This document shows positions 9,921 to 20,690 of a stretch of 64,000 bases of DNA, piece by piece (positions within the stretch are counted from its first letter, which is position 1; each line of letters opens with the position of its first letter). The notes beneath the pieces were generated by a model that was not told the DNA's origin, ran no database searches, and saw only the letters and a list, made by a program, of their open reading frames with translations. The translations under genes and the position numbers were made by a program. The DNA lies in the NCBI RefSeq assembly GCF_028583425.1, contig NC_072791.1, positions 46,609,229 to 46,673,228 on the forward strand, given 5' to 3'. This stretch comes from Eublepharis macularius. Its lineage: Eukaryota; Chordata; Lepidosauria; Squamata; Eublepharidae.

Positions 9921-10110
9921 CTGCACTTATTTACCGCTCTTCTAGACAGATTAGTGCCTCACCCAGAGAGGTGAACAAGTTAGTATTATTATTATTCCCC
10001 ACAATACAGCTGGGGATCTGGGGCTGAGAGGAGTGGCTTACCCAAGGCTGCCTACTGAGCTCACGGCAGTAGTGGGATTCAAACCAGTAAAGTGCTGATT
10101 CGCATGTATA
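9921..10110 (-). mobile_element. CORE-SINE (MIR-like)
   Basis: The minus strand shows the tRNA-derived B-box region (TTTGAATCCCACTACTGCC), the GTAAGCCACTCCTC... region and the CORE, then the tail. The order and spacing match the better copies at 25845-26095 and 47915-48168. It is diverged, and the A-box half is poor. Confidence 0.6.
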
Positions 10111-10561
10111 TAGGATATATATAGGATGTATGAATATTATTTTTAACATTTCATTTAAATTTTATGTATGTTTGGAAAGAACATTTAGGTGTTTGTATTT
10201 TCTGTGATAAGTGCCTCCATTTTAATTTATTTCTGCATGCCATTTATATCCTATACTTTATTTGTATACCATTTATACCTCATTGAAGCAAAGATGGGTG
10301 TAAATTTTAATGGCTATTAAATTTGGTATGTGGTGAGGAAAGAGGATGACTGCAGTTTTATTCTAAGGCTGTAGAAATAATGAGTTGAATCCAGACTAAA
10401 CTGCCAATGTCTTCTAATTCCTGCTTCCTTCTGCAACCTGCCCTCTCATATCATTGCTTAGAGTCCCCGTCCCTCAAGAGCAGCAGCATTTTGCGGAGAT
10501 CAGTGGATTACTGTGGGAAGTGGAAAGACAGGAAAATTCCACTCCACCATTAGAAAATTTA
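10111..10561. other. Unassigned non-coding sequence
   Basis: AT-rich, with T-rich runs and no recognisable gene or repeat. It ends at a TTA that serves as the target site of the MITE starting at 10562. Confidence 0.4.
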
Positions 10562-10711
10562 GGTTGCTTCCACACACATTGGGTAATGCACTTTCAATGC
10601 TCTTTAGTGATCATTTGGAACCGAGTTTTCATGTGTGAAACAAAAAATCCACTTCCAAAGCATTTCTAAAGTGTATTGAAAGTGCATTATTCAATGTGTG
10701 TGGAAACGGCC
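10562..10711. mobile_element. Palindromic MITE (150 bp) with TTA target duplication
   Basis: The ends are inverted: GGTTGCTTCCACACACATTG at the left and the near-complement CAATGTGTGTGGAAACGGCC at the right. The inner arms TAATGCACTTTCAATGC and GTATTGAAAGTGCATTA also pair. It is flanked by TTA on both sides (10559-10561, 10712-10714). A 3-bp TNA duplication with GG...CC ends suggests PIF/Harbinger. A diverged copy of the same family lies at 34241-34378. Confidence 0.75.
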
Positions 10712-10714
10712 TTA

Positions 10715-12180
10715 GTCTAGATCCAGCCCCCCCAAAAGAAACTGAACCTTTGAACTGAACAAGTTTTCAAGAAATTCAGTAACATCTCTACTTACAACTA
10801 ACTTATGACTCGTTAAATTCAGTGGAAATTAAACTAGTCAAAATATGTCCAGTGGCCTTCCTCTCTTGAAAAATTCCAGAGGGTACAAAAAAATTACAGG
10901 TGACTATTACCTGGGCCAGCACAATTTTCAGCTATGGCCAGCTAAATGCCTCAGGGATGCCCACAGGCAGACCATGAAGGCAACATACCTCCCATATTGT
11001 ATGTTATCAGCATTTAACATTCAGCTATACACTGCCTTTGAGTGTGGCGGTTCTATATAGCTGTCATGGCTGATAATCTATCCTTTAAAAACTTGTCTAG
11101 CTCAACAAGACCCCAGCCCTGTTAGCTCTGCAAAGGAAAAGGATGACCTTATGACAATGATTGGAAGACTAATTTTTGAGAAAAGGAAAGCAAAGGAGCC
11201 TGCCTATTGGTTGGATATTTTTTTAGAGGCTTGTGCTAAATCAGTGGACCAAACAAACTTATGTTTGTCTACTAAGGAAGAGAAAGTGGAAAGATTATAT
11301 AAGGCTAGCATATAATAAAAACAAACATATCAGGAAAAAACCATGGTATCCAAACAAGGGAAAAGCAAACAGGAGTACATGTAAGAGAGAAGGGAAATGG
11401 AGGAGAGAGAGCTGGAGGGAAGTGGGGTGGAGGGACAGAGTGAGGTGGGGGAGAGAGACTGTATTTTCTATAATTATTGTGGATTGGCTCGGATTAAGGG
11501 CAACTAGCTATCTCTTGGTTTTTCCCTTTTATATAACAACTAATCTCCTTCTAATCAGTTATTATTAAATTATATTCCATTTTTAATTCATTCACAGATC
11601 ACTGGTGGCACAATTCGGACATCTGGACAGATAATTGAATAGAGATAATTTATGTAAATGAGGAACAGTTGTGTACAGAGGTGGGGGAGGGGAGAGTCCA
11701 TCTTTTATAAGGCCAGTGATCTAAGCAGGAATTTCTAGGAGCTGCTGAAGTTCCCTAGCAGAATACAGCAGGCACAACACAAGGTCAAGATGGACTGTGC
11801 CCTAAATTATTGACAGAGAAGGAAACACTGGCCCCAGGGAGTGTCACACTTTGGGGCCAAAAAGAGCTCAATGCTACTTTAAGCTGTAGACTGCTCCCTG
11901 GAGGGAAAGCTCTCATTTCCTGTCTGGAAAACAAAATCCTCTGTGAAATGGCAGTTATCACACTGGCCAAGTAACGCAATGCTTATTTTCATAATTCATA
12001 GTCAAATAGGGTTTGTTAATTTGCCTCATAAAAAGCCTTGCAGAAGCTTTTCTAATGATACATGAGGGAACAATAGTTAGGTGAGACTTGGCACATAGGA
12101 TCCCACATGCCCTGGCTCTCCCTCAGGAAGTTGGACATAAACTGCACCCAGACACACCATGGAGACAGCATAGATTTGTT
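10715..12180. other. Unassigned non-coding sequence
   Basis: No gene or familiar repeat. A purine-rich tract (11370-11460) generates a basic chance frame of 111 codons beginning near 11233. No splice or domain evidence supports it. Confidence 0.4.
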
Positions 12181-12330
12181 CAGGTTCCGGTAGTCATGTT
12201 AGTCTGTAACAGCAAAACCAAAACAGAATCTGATTTTTTTTCCTTAAAGAGGAATGGATTTATTGTGGTATAAGCTTTTGTTAATGAAACTGCTTGTCTT
12301 TAAGATGCCATTAGATTCTTTTTTGAACAT
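12181..12330 (-). mobile_element. PLE tail remnant
   Basis: The minus strand contains CAAAAGCTTATACCACAATAAA followed at the far end by TGTTACAGACTAACATGACT. These are diverged forms of the GAAAGCTTATGCTACAATAAA and GACTACAGACTAACATGGCT landmarks seen at 48340-48430. The ribozyme core is not preserved: only the GAAAGC side is recognisable. It is an old copy, interrupted by T- and A-rich slippage. Confidence 0.55.
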
Positions 12331-13040
12331 TCACACAATTTCCAATTTTTTCCCCCTCCAACCGTCTTGCTCTGAGATATGTAGTCAAGTTTGGGAAGTT
12401 TCCAACCAAGTCCATCATGCTTTGGATAAACTAGATTCCTTAAATTCTTCAAAGTATAACGGAAATGAGGCAAATGAACCCCTCAAACTCCCCCTTTCTA
12501 TGCAGATATCATTAATAGTGATAAGGTGGAGGGAGAACTCACTTCGCAGTGGGGCAAAAATGGATACTGATTTCTCTAAACATTTTGTCCACCCACTAGA
12601 ACTTCTTTGCATTTGCAAACATAACTAATTCCCGTCATTGTTGTCCATCTTCTAAACTGGAGAATATTAGAACAAATAGTTTCACTCTATAGAACAGTGC
12701 AGTTGCTTCTCTAACTGATCAAAAGTTACTTTGATGGCATAGAATCATAATCATTAATTTGAATGGCTGCCTTTGGATCATCCAGACTGTTTCCTGTTAA
12801 TGCAGTGGTATTTGAGTGAAATTTTACAATTTCTGCATCAAACTGATAACTTCTGCTTACAAGACAGTTCAGTCCAATAGGCTGAAAGCCAATAATTCTT
12901 GCCGTAGATTCAGCTGCTCTAGCTTGAAGGATTTTTCGTAAGATATAGAACAACAATACCAATAAAACATTCTCCCTCCAGGTTTTCCTAGGCCAGCACT
13001 CTCACCACTATCACATCCAAGCACTAGTCAAATCACTCCC
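12330..13040. other. Unassigned non-coding sequence
   Basis: No repeat is recognised and frames are short. The stretch 12380-12560 is high-complexity and repeat-free. Confidence 0.4.
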
Positions 13041-13470
13041 ACATTGTTTATTTAAAACACTTAAATCCTGCTTTATTTTCTTAGATTCAAGGTAGCTAAC
13101 AACACAACAAGAAGTTGTAAGGACACAAAAACAATGGAGTCTTTTAACAAAATAAAAGTATAGATTAAAAAAGGCAGCTGAATTGCCAAAACAGTTTACC
13201 CATCCACAAGTGCCCTGCCCTCTGAAATAGAACTTTATAAGGTCCCCAGGCAATGACAAGCTTTAAAGGTAAGAAAGAACCAACACTGAATTGGGTCTAG
13301 AAGGAAAGCAATTGACACAGCAATGGAGTTACGTATTCTGAGCTACTGACTCTGACAGGAATCTTGCTGCCACTTTTTGTACCACTCAAAGCTCCAAATA
13401 TGTCTTCAAAGGCAGCCCCACACAGACTGTGTTAGGCCACTCTGGCGGTTACAATAGCATGGATCAGAAT
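13040..13470 (-). mobile_element. L2-type (CR1 clade) LINE fragment
   Basis: The plus strand carries the antisense of an L2-like element: AAATCCTGCTTTATTTTCTT (tail-like) near 13065, then TTTTTGTACCACTCAAAGCT and TCTTCAAAGGCAGCCCCACA at 13375-13425. These are recurrent landmarks of squamate L2 copies read in antisense. It is decayed, with no usable frame. Confidence 0.55.
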
Positions 13471-14395
13471 AATGCTTTTCCAGCCTGACATTTCTTTGCC
13501 TGGAAAACAATCACAGCATGCAAGCCAACTCTTACTTGCCAAATGTGATACAGAAAGAGCAATTAGGAGGTTTTATTGGTGTCAGAGTCCTTATATAGTT
13601 GTCATTGGGAATGGAAAGAAAACATTAGGCAGGGTTCCTATGTATGTTTCAAGGAATCTAGTCTGAAAGATCTGAACGTGTATAAGCCTGGAAATTAGAT
13701 GGCAAGAGTTAATTCAGACATAATCCGTCCCAAGGAGTCCATTATGGCAGCAATATTTACAGCATTTTGTGCTAGCAGAACCCACATCATAAACTACAGT
13801 CCTTTAGAAAATCACACGACAGGGACATTTGCTTTAAGTGCAACAGCAAAGTCACTGAGCTTGCTTATGGTTCTTTGATGTAGGGTGGATGTTTCAGTTG
13901 GAAGCTTATTGAGAAAAAGGGACCCCAGCTGTTCTCTCAACCAGGCCACACCAAAATATAACCACCCTTATCTTCAGACAGAGAATTCTGCTGTGTACGT
14001 TTTCCATTTGCCTCCTTGTCTGATTCTACTGTCATACTGGTAACAGAAACTTGTGAGCAGCTTGCTTTTTACTGCATTTTGGGATTGATATGTCCAGTAA
14101 GTACATTCACACTGGTTTAAAGGGGTAATTAGGATTGCCTGGATCTGCAGGACCAAAGGTGTGTTACACGATAATTTGTGCATGACTACCCCCCCACCTG
14201 CCCCATATAGCATGACTGATGTATTACAAAAAGAAATCACTTGATCTTCCTAAGTATCTTAACATTGATTCACTTTCCAGCAGCTAGTAAACGTACAAAG
14301 TTCATGAAGTTACAGTGCTGTTTATCTCAGGCCACTGGAAGCCTGACTTTTAAAAAGCAAAGATTTGGCAGAGTTGAGGAAAGTGCTTAGAGCAT
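13470..14395. other. Mostly unique non-coding sequence
   Basis: High-complexity sequence without recognised repeats. The part 13690-13900 has the compositional look of conserved non-coding DNA, but this cannot be tested here. Confidence 0.35.
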
Positions 14396-14645
14396 CCAAT
14401 GAAGTCATTGGGCAATAGATTCAGGACAGATGAAAGGAAGCACTTCTTTACTCAACAAGTAATTAACCTGTGAAAGTCACTACCAGTAGATAATGATGGC
14501 ACCTAACATGGATGGTTTTAAAAGGTGATTAGATTCATAGAGGAATACCTACTAACCATGGTGACTAAAGGGAATCTCCTCAGTCGTTGGCAGCAAACCT
14601 CTAATACCAACGGGGCAACATCAGGGGTAGGCATAGCTCTTTTAA
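14395..14645 (+). mobile_element. CR1 LINE 3' fragment
   Basis: Text typical of the amniote CR1 3' end: GGGCAATAGATTCAGGACAG, then GGAAGCACTTCTTTACTCAA, CTGTGAAAGTCACTACCAGT, and GCAAACCTCTAATACCAACG close to the end. Strongly diverged, no reading frame. Confidence 0.7.
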
Positions 14646-14649
14646 AACC

Positions 14650-15100
14650 ACCTTTCCCTGTATATATGCAACAGCTGACTTAGTTGTGAAAATTTTAATC
14701 CTCTAGATCCTGCACCTGCTCACAAAATGTTTTTGTACTGTGAAGCTTCTCTTTTGTCCTAGAATGTCGAAAATAAGCTCATGTTCTATAGTCTTGTACT
14801 ACTCATTCTTTCTCATGAACTGGGCTTTACTACCTTCAGACAAATTGTTTGAAACCCAGATTCTTGGATGTCTATGGCAAACTGTGTATAGACATTGCAG
14901 TTTCAGCTATGCCATCACAAGCCTCTGTTTTCAAGGGTTTGCTGCAGTATAGTTGGAATAATCAAAACTGTGCAGAGAGCCAATTCACAAATCTGACATG
15001 CCACCCTTTCTTCCATCATGGAATTCAAGGCAGTTTGCTTGGGATACCCGGGCGGTCTTTCATCTAAGAACTGACCAGACCTAGATATGCTTAACTTTAG
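14650..15100. other. Unassigned non-coding sequence
   Basis: No recognised repeat or gene. Frames of 70-75 codons on both strands overlap each other and lack motifs. Confidence 0.4.
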
Positions 15101-15104
15101 CAAG

Positions 15105-15475
15105 AGTGCAAGATCCAGGTCCAGTAGCACTTTAAAGATCAACTAGATTTCCAGATACATGGAGTGGGAAAAGGTAGGAGTCTTTATAATCCAGGTAGAA
15201 GGTGGGAGGGGTATTGCAAATTAGAGTGTCAGGGAGCTATCTATAATACATGTTGTGGTTAGCTTGATAGAGCATAGGTGCAAAGTGCAGAAAATTAGCA
15301 TCTGCAATACAAAAAAATAGTCCAACATCTCAATTCAGTCCTGGGGGATCCGTTGATCTGAGTTTGCAAATAAACTCAGTTTCAGCAATCCCACAACGTA
15401 ATTTTCCTTTGAAGTTTCTCTGCTTTAGAACTGCTACTTTTAGACAGTTCTGGCAGGTTAAGATTGTTCTTATTA
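15105..15475 (-). mobile_element. PLE 3' fragment, same family as 8630-9480, lacking the ribozyme
   Basis: Aligns block by block with 8655-9030: AGGTCCAGTAGCAC, AACTAGATTTCC, GGTAGGAGTCTTTA, ATTAGAGTGTCAGG, then AATTTTCCTTTGAAGTTTCT. At 15152 the segment that holds the hammerhead core in the other copy (about 8690-8726) is missing, and the join falls at a CTG/CAG shared by both edges of the deletion. It ends near 15475. Confidence 0.7.
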
Positions 15476-15599
15476 TGTGCTAATCTAGTATACCATCATA
15501 TACCATTCAAGTTGCATTTCAGGTGCTACAATTGTGCCTCATACTGAACATATGAATTAAGTTATCTGAATTAGTTATCCATTTCTATACATATAAAAA

Positions 15600-15785
15600 T
15601 GTATAGGAAGCTCAACAGCATATGTAATCCTCTCCTCCTAGTTTGCCTTCGCAACAACCCTGTGGGGTGGGTTAGGTTGAGAGAGAATGACTAGCTGAAT
15701 GCTTCAGGGAGAAGTAGGATTTTGAACCCATGCTTTCTCAATCCTATTCCGACACTCTGACCACTACACTACACTGGCCCTTGGA
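15600..15785 (-). mobile_element. CORE-SINE (MIR-like)
   Basis: The antisense of the SINE is plain on the plus strand: CAACAACCCTGTGGGGTGGG (CORE), GATTTTGAACCCATGC (B box) and CACTCTGACCACTACACTAC (tRNA-like 5' end). A full-length tRNA-related head with a truncated tail. Confidence 0.75.
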
Positions 15786-15789
15786 AGTT

Positions 15790-16307
15790 AAGAAATGCAC
15801 ACTACCCTAGCCCAAACTTGCATACCCTTTCTTAGACTCTCCATGATTGTGCATGTCCTCTCCTTCCAAATAATTAATTGTTGCTTTTCTGAACAACTCA
15901 CTGATCAATGCAGCTTACAATACAATATTAGTAAAAACAGCACTGGATCAAACAGTATAATAAAAGAGTCTGGTCAAGCAGCCAGGAAACATTACAAACT
16001 GCATGCTGGCCTAAACATTAAAGCCTTTTCTTGCTTTCTGAAGATGGGCTTCATGAGTACCTATAGGGAATAATGCCAAGTTGAGGTGCCGCTACAGAGA
16101 AAGCCCTGCTAAGATTGCTTCCCTGCTCCCTTGAAGAACCAGCAGAATCTAAATCAGAAAGGTCTCTAAAGACCTAAAGTGAATAGTGGGTTTGATTGCA
16201 GGGAAAGCATTCATTCTTTCTCCTTTCTAAATGTGATTGAATTTTAACTCATGGAAGTAGTCCTGAAGATACAGATTAAGAGCTTTATAGGTCATAATAT
16301 TCATCTT
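15790..16307 (-). mobile_element. L2-type LINE, part 1 (interrupted)
   Basis: Antisense L2 text leading to AAGAGCTTTATAGGTCATAA at 16279-16298, a recurrent landmark in squamate L2 copies. The element continues after the two DNA transposons inserted at 16308-17343 and 17360-17561. The empty target can be read as CATCTT|GATTTGTGCCTGA|GAAATCAGCAG, which fits the L2 text expected at that point. Confidence 0.55.
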
Positions 16308-17343
16308 GGCCGAATCCACACTACATAAATTTTCCCGCAGTTTTACACCTTTTTTTGCGCAAATCTCAGTGCTGTTCACACTACCTGTTTTCCATTCCAC
16401 AGTTCTCTCGCTTCTCTTTCGGTTTGGTTTTCATCGCCAGTTACTGGTCTCTTGCGGGAGTTGCACGGTGGACGTGAATGCCTAGAAGCGGTTTTCGAGC
16501 GCCTTTTCTTGAAACCACCCCCACTTCCGTTTCTCTACCCTGAATAGGAAACCCGTTCCTAACGCGTCGATTGGCTTATTGTCCCCGCAGATGCTCCGTA
16601 CTCCATGAACGCTGGGATTTCATAGCTTACTTTGTTCTATTGAAAACATTATTTTGATGTTGCCAGAATAAAATCTCGTTGCTGGGGAAAACGGTCTGGA
16701 GAATTCAATCCTCAGTGGCGCAATGCGGACCACCACACATTTTTTTCCTTTTTTAAAATTTTTTTAATCTGATTAATGTAATATCGAAATTCTGCTAAAT
16801 ATTCTTGCGCAATTCAGAATATAACGGAACACATAGGCACTAAAGATTCCCTTTTTTCCACGGCCACCACCACTTCCTAAATATTTTCATAATTACTGAA
16901 ATTTTAAATGGGATATCTTTTTGCATAGATCCCAATTTGGTTTTCAGACGCAATCTTGAAAGTTAGATAGATGCATTGAGGAGCTGCTGCACCTATAAAA
17001 AATCCTATAAAAAATCCTTTTTATAGGATTTTTAAGTACCCCGCCAGAAATGTGAACCAATCGCTACGAAAAATGGCACGTGATATATCACTTTGCTGAT
17101 GTTTCAGTATATGGTGATTGCGAAATAATGGAAATCTGTTTAAAAATTTTTTTAAAAAAATTGGGCAGGAAGATTGATCTCCGCCCACTAAGACGGCTTT
17201 GCCAACGGATATGTGAACAGTAGATCACGCAAGGAGTATGCAGTTTCAGCATGAATGTGAACAGACAGGTGAAATTTGCGGGTTGGAAACACACGGATTT
17301 TTTCCGTTAAAAAAACAGAAAATAGGTGAGTGTGGATTCGGCC
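16308..17343. mobile_element. Non-autonomous DNA transposon (1,036 bp) inside L2
   Basis: The termini are perfect inverted repeats GGCCGAATCCACAC (16308) and GTGTGGATTCGGCC (ending 17343). The same trinucleotide CTT flanks both sides (16305-16307 and 17344-17346), indicating a 3-bp target duplication. The interior is CpG-richer than its surroundings and contains small hairpins (for example 16995-17032, CTATAAAAAATCC with its complement), and no transposase frame is open. GGCC ends with a 3-bp duplication would fit PIF/Harbinger, but the superfamily is inferred only. Confidence 0.7.
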
Positions 17344-17359
17344 CTTGATTTGTGCCTGA

Positions 17360-17561
17360 GAGCCAAACTACAAGTGACGTCTTACACAGGTTGGACACTA
17401 GTCGGCTTCCCTCAAGTTTTGATGGGAAATGTAGGCGCCCTGGTTTTACAGCTTGGCTCTCCATTACAGCTGCAAGACCAGGATGCCTACATTTCCCATC
17501 AAAACTTGAGGGAAGCCGACTAGTGTCCAACCTGTGTAAGACGTCACTTGTAGTTTGGCTC
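17360..17561. mobile_element. Palindromic MITE (202 bp), GAGCC ends, copy 1
   Basis: An almost perfect inverted repeat: GAGCCAAACTACAAGTGACG at the left and its complement at the right. Both arms extend nearly to a short central spacer (CAGCTTGGCTCTCCATTACAG region), so the whole element forms one long hairpin. Flanking TGA on both sides (17357-17359, 17562-17564) gives a 3-bp TNA duplication inside C-TGA-G. The central spacer contains a second GGCTC, perhaps an internal end. A sister copy lies at 26499-26700. Confidence 0.85.
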
Positions 17562-17564
17562 TGA

Positions 17565-18310
17565 GAAATCAGCAGGAAGCGAAACTGGATACAGGAACTG
17601 TGGTGTCATGTGTTTCTTCCTGCACCCATTAAACAACTTTTACACTAGCTGAGCCTTCCCAAAAGTTTCAAGATTATCCTCATAGTCAAGATTGCACTGA
17701 AAGGCTTCCAAGATGTGTACAACATTGGCTAGAATGCTTCAGAAAAGGGCACAGTTAACATATCGGCCATCATGTGATAATCCAGGATAATAGATCCAAG
17801 GCCACCCCCAGAATGCTTTTAGAAAGTGTGAGGGCCTATCAAACACAAGACCTCACCAGCTGCCAACCCAAATAAGCTTTGTTTTGTCTGGAGTCAGCTT
17901 TAGTTTGTTACCTCTCAATCATCAATGGATTAAATGAGAGTTAAGACTGCTGCTCTAGAAAAAAGAAACAGAGAGCTGGGTGTTGTCTGCATAGTGATGA
18001 TGACACCCATGTGAATCATATCTCCTAATGGTTTCATGTAGCTCTTAAACAGTATCAGGGACAAGAAATGGAAGGAGCAATAGTTCATCTCTACCAGCTT
18101 CTGGCAGTGCCTAGTCAGATATCACCAGAACCACTGCGAAATGGTCTACTAATCTCACACTACATCTGGAAATAGCTGATCACTAACAGTGTCAAACACT
18201 GCTAAAATATCTAGCAATACCCTGTCACTCTCTAGAGACTGTCCATGCGAGCAATTGAAGCAGTCCAAACTCCATTCTGAAGTCAAACTGAAATGGAAAC
18301 AAAACATTCC
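17565..18310 (-). mobile_element. L2-type LINE, part 2 (antisense RT region)
   Basis: Continuation of the L2 copy. The plus strand shows the antisense of its RT region: TTTTGTCTGGAGTCAGCTTT near 17883, GAGCTGGGTGTTGTCTGCAT near 17971, GTTTCATGTAGCTCTTAAAC near 18030, CACCAGAACCACTGCGAAAT near 18122 and GTCAAACTGAAATGG near 18281. On the sense strand these correspond to the region round the RT Y-x-DD motif (QYADDTQL type in L2), but frameshifts make the frame unreadable. Many substitutions show an old copy. Confidence 0.65.
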
Positions 18311-18674
18311 ATTACATATAGGAAGTCACGGAGCTGGAGGACAGCAGTCCCTCACTTGATCACCTCTCTCTATAGCTGTGTGTTTGGAAATGCCATACAA
18401 TTTGAAAGGTCGTTCAGAAACACAGACTTTGGGGGAGGGGTACTGGATGAACTCCCATCATGCAACTGAAAATGTAATGATAATGGAGTGCAACTCCTAA
18501 CCATGCAATTTGCCCTTTGGCTGCTGGCTGGAATTCAGACACAATGTACTCAATGATTTACAAGCAAGGAGTTTTGCTCTTTGAGAATAAACTACTAAGT
18601 ACATTCTGCCTTAGTTCCAGCCAATCAAGGCTTCCTTCAACTGATGCCAGAATTCATACAGAAGTTGTGATGGT
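18311..18674. other. Unassigned non-coding sequence
   Basis: Possibly the far end of the L2 copy on its left side. No gene or other repeat recognised. Confidence 0.3.
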
Positions 18675-19113
18675 AGTAGCAGTGGCTCAGTGGTAGAGCA
18701 TCTGCTTTGTGCAGAAGGTCCCAGGTTCGATTCCTGGCATCTCCAGTTAAAAAGAGAAGTTTATAAATGATGCATGTATTTATATTCTGCTTTACTCCCC
18801 AGTGTGGACCCAGAGCAGCTTAGAAGATGGTTCTCCCCTCCTCTTTTTTCTTACAACAACCCTGTGAGATAGTTTAGGCTGAGAGGATTGTGACTGGCCC
18901 AAGGTCACCCAACAAATTTCCATGGTACACTGTAGATTTGAACTCAAGCCTCCTAGGATCCTCATCCAATAGTCTATCCTCTACATCACACCAGCTCTTC
19001 ATGATGTAAAAGTTCTCTGCCTGAGATTTTGGACAGCCACTGCCGGTCAGAGTAGACAATACTGAGACCAATAATATGACTCAGTATCAGGCAACATCAT
19101 GTGTTCATATAGT
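18675..19113 (+). mobile_element. tRNA-derived SINE, split by a CORE-SINE
   Basis: The head carries a clear RNA polymerase III A box (TGGCTCAGTGGTAGAGC, 18683-18699) and B box (GGTTCGATTCC, 18724-18734) and ends CATCTCCAGTTAAAAAG. The body resumes at about 19000 with TTCTCTGCCTGAGATTTTGG, GTCAGAGTAGACAATACTGA and GACTCAGTATCAGGCAACAT to about 19113. Other copies of this family lie at 29035-29180 (minus), 34685-34870 (minus), 46509-46640 and 51163-51340. The head here is the best preserved in the window. Confidence 0.8.
18762..19000 (-). mobile_element. CORE-SINE inserted in the tRNA-SINE
   Basis: Antisense CORE-SINE landmarks are all present: TTTATATTCTGCTTTACTCC (tail), CAACAACCCTGTGAGATAGT (CORE), GGCCCAAGGTCACCC, GATTTGAACTCAAGCCTCCT (B box) and the tRNA-like head ending ACATCACACCAGCTC. 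ATGATG occurs on both sides (about 18768 and 19001), a possible short target duplication. It is nested in the plus-strand SINE, hence younger. Confidence 0.75.
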
Positions 19114-19740
19114 ATATTGGCAGAGGGGCCAAGCCATTCAGTCTCTTGGTATCTTTTCTCAGCGGAGGAAGGGAAAAAACGAAATATGAAGGAAATTGAA
19201 ATGATGGAGGGAAACAGTGGTGGCAGGAAGAACCTCAGCAGCTGTCAATGTAATAATAGCCCAAACTGAGAATCCAGGAACTCTCCCTCCCCCCTACCCC
19301 TCCCAGCTGAAGTTCAAGATTTTTTTTCAAGAAACTTCACCTTACTGCCACAGTAGCTTGCCTCCTAGCTGATGTGTTCTGAAGCTCTCTAGGGCAACAC
19401 AGGGTCTCTCCAAAGGCCTCGAGAAAGACCAAGAAGCAGCAGTGCCTAAAAAGATAGTTATTTTTTCCAGGTTGAACACAGAACCATTGTCCCAGGTTGA
19501 AAAAAAGAGCACCCCTACTATACAGAAGGCAAGCCATATTTGGATTGGCGACGACTCACATTTTATCCTCACACAGGTGCATTGCTGACAAATCTGGCCT
19601 TGAGGCTGCTGTGAAATTCCCACTTGCTGCCGGGAGGGGGCCTGCTGAATTGAGGGGGCCTGCTAGGGTTGCCAGGCCCCCTCAACCTCTGGGCGAGGGA
19701 CAGGGGCCTGGCACTTACCTTGGGGGAGAGGGGGGCACTG
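19114..19740. other. Unassigned, with a GC-rich repeat-like stretch
   Basis: 19600-19740 is GC-rich (GGGGGCCTGCTAGGGTTGCCAGGCCCC type). It contains the phrase CTAGGGTTGCCA that opens a common squamate dispersed repeat (compare 21762 and 33508). No gene seen. Confidence 0.35.
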
Positions 19741-19744
19741 TTAG

Positions 19745-19835
19745 ATTTCTCGTGCTACTGGATTGCATTGTTTTACACTGTGTAATCTGACATGAGTCTC
19801 AGAGAGAAAGGGGGCTCTGAATAAGTAAATCCAGT
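19745..19835 (+). mobile_element. L2/CR1-type LINE 3' tail
   Basis: GATTGCATTGTTTTACACTG, TGTAATCTGACATGAGTCTC and AGAGAAAGGGGGCTCTGAATAA resemble the L2-type tail (GTAATCCGCCTTGAGTCTC ... AAAGGCGGACTATAAAT). Short and diverged. Confidence 0.55.
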
Positions 19836-20690
19836 ACACTTACATTTAGCTCCACAACAAGCACAAAAATCAACAAATTAAGATTTCCATCACCACATCA
19901 TCATGCCAAGAGTGCTTTTTACTGTAGGATTTCTGTCATGGATCTCTTAAAAGCAAACCCTTCCACTAGCAAAAAATTTTTCCACAAGATAATTTGAGAA
20001 ATTGTCCTATTATTGTTTTCTAGTAACAAAAAGAGATAGCTATTTAGCCATTCCTAGATATTGCAACTAAATAAAAATTAAACAAAGGAATTGTTCTTTA
20101 GAATTATAATTAGAGTTGCAATCCTAAACATGGTTGTAAATCTTGCTGGGTTTAGATCCAAAGAACTGCAAGTGAAATAGATCTTTTCTACCCCCACCCC
20201 TTCCTGCTGTAAATTCTGCCTCCCCAGAGACACACCATCCGAAAACCTACTCCTGAAGGTTGAGGGAGCTGTCAGGGACTATGCAAAATTTGGCATAAGC
20301 AGGGTTGCCAACTAGCTGCCTGGAAAAAAATGCCTTGTTCTTTTGACAGAGATTTAACGTGTGGCATTGAGCAGCTGAAGCTTTTCATGTCATGAAGGTA
20401 AATAATATCACCAGGTAAATAACATTCCATTAAGTCTCCACTACCACAAGCCTCTATTAATGGTAAAGGACATTTTTCTCCCCTCTAGGCAGCTAGCAAC
20501 CCTAGGCACAAGAGGTTTCGACTTGATCTGAAAATCCACTGTGCAAATCCACAATTCCTGGCATAATTGCTGAAAAGGTCCTCTCTCAAACCACCACCTA
20601 TTGAACTTTTGATAGTGGCGAAAAATTGAGCAAGGCCTCTCTGTATGTGATACAATTGTATGAGTAAGCCTGTGTAGTACTCCCTTTTAG
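19836..20690. other. Unassigned non-coding sequence
   Basis: AT-rich at first, then moderately balanced. GGTTGCCAAC near 20303 hints at another fragment of the GTTGCCA repeat family. No gene recognised. Confidence 0.4.

Noticed and set aside
9721-9945. Poly-asparagine frame
   Set aside because: It is the translation of the (AAC)n SINE tail.
18681-18747. Functional tRNA gene
   Set aside because: A and B boxes are good, but there is no acceptor-stem pairing and the sequence continues into a SINE body that is present elsewhere in the window.
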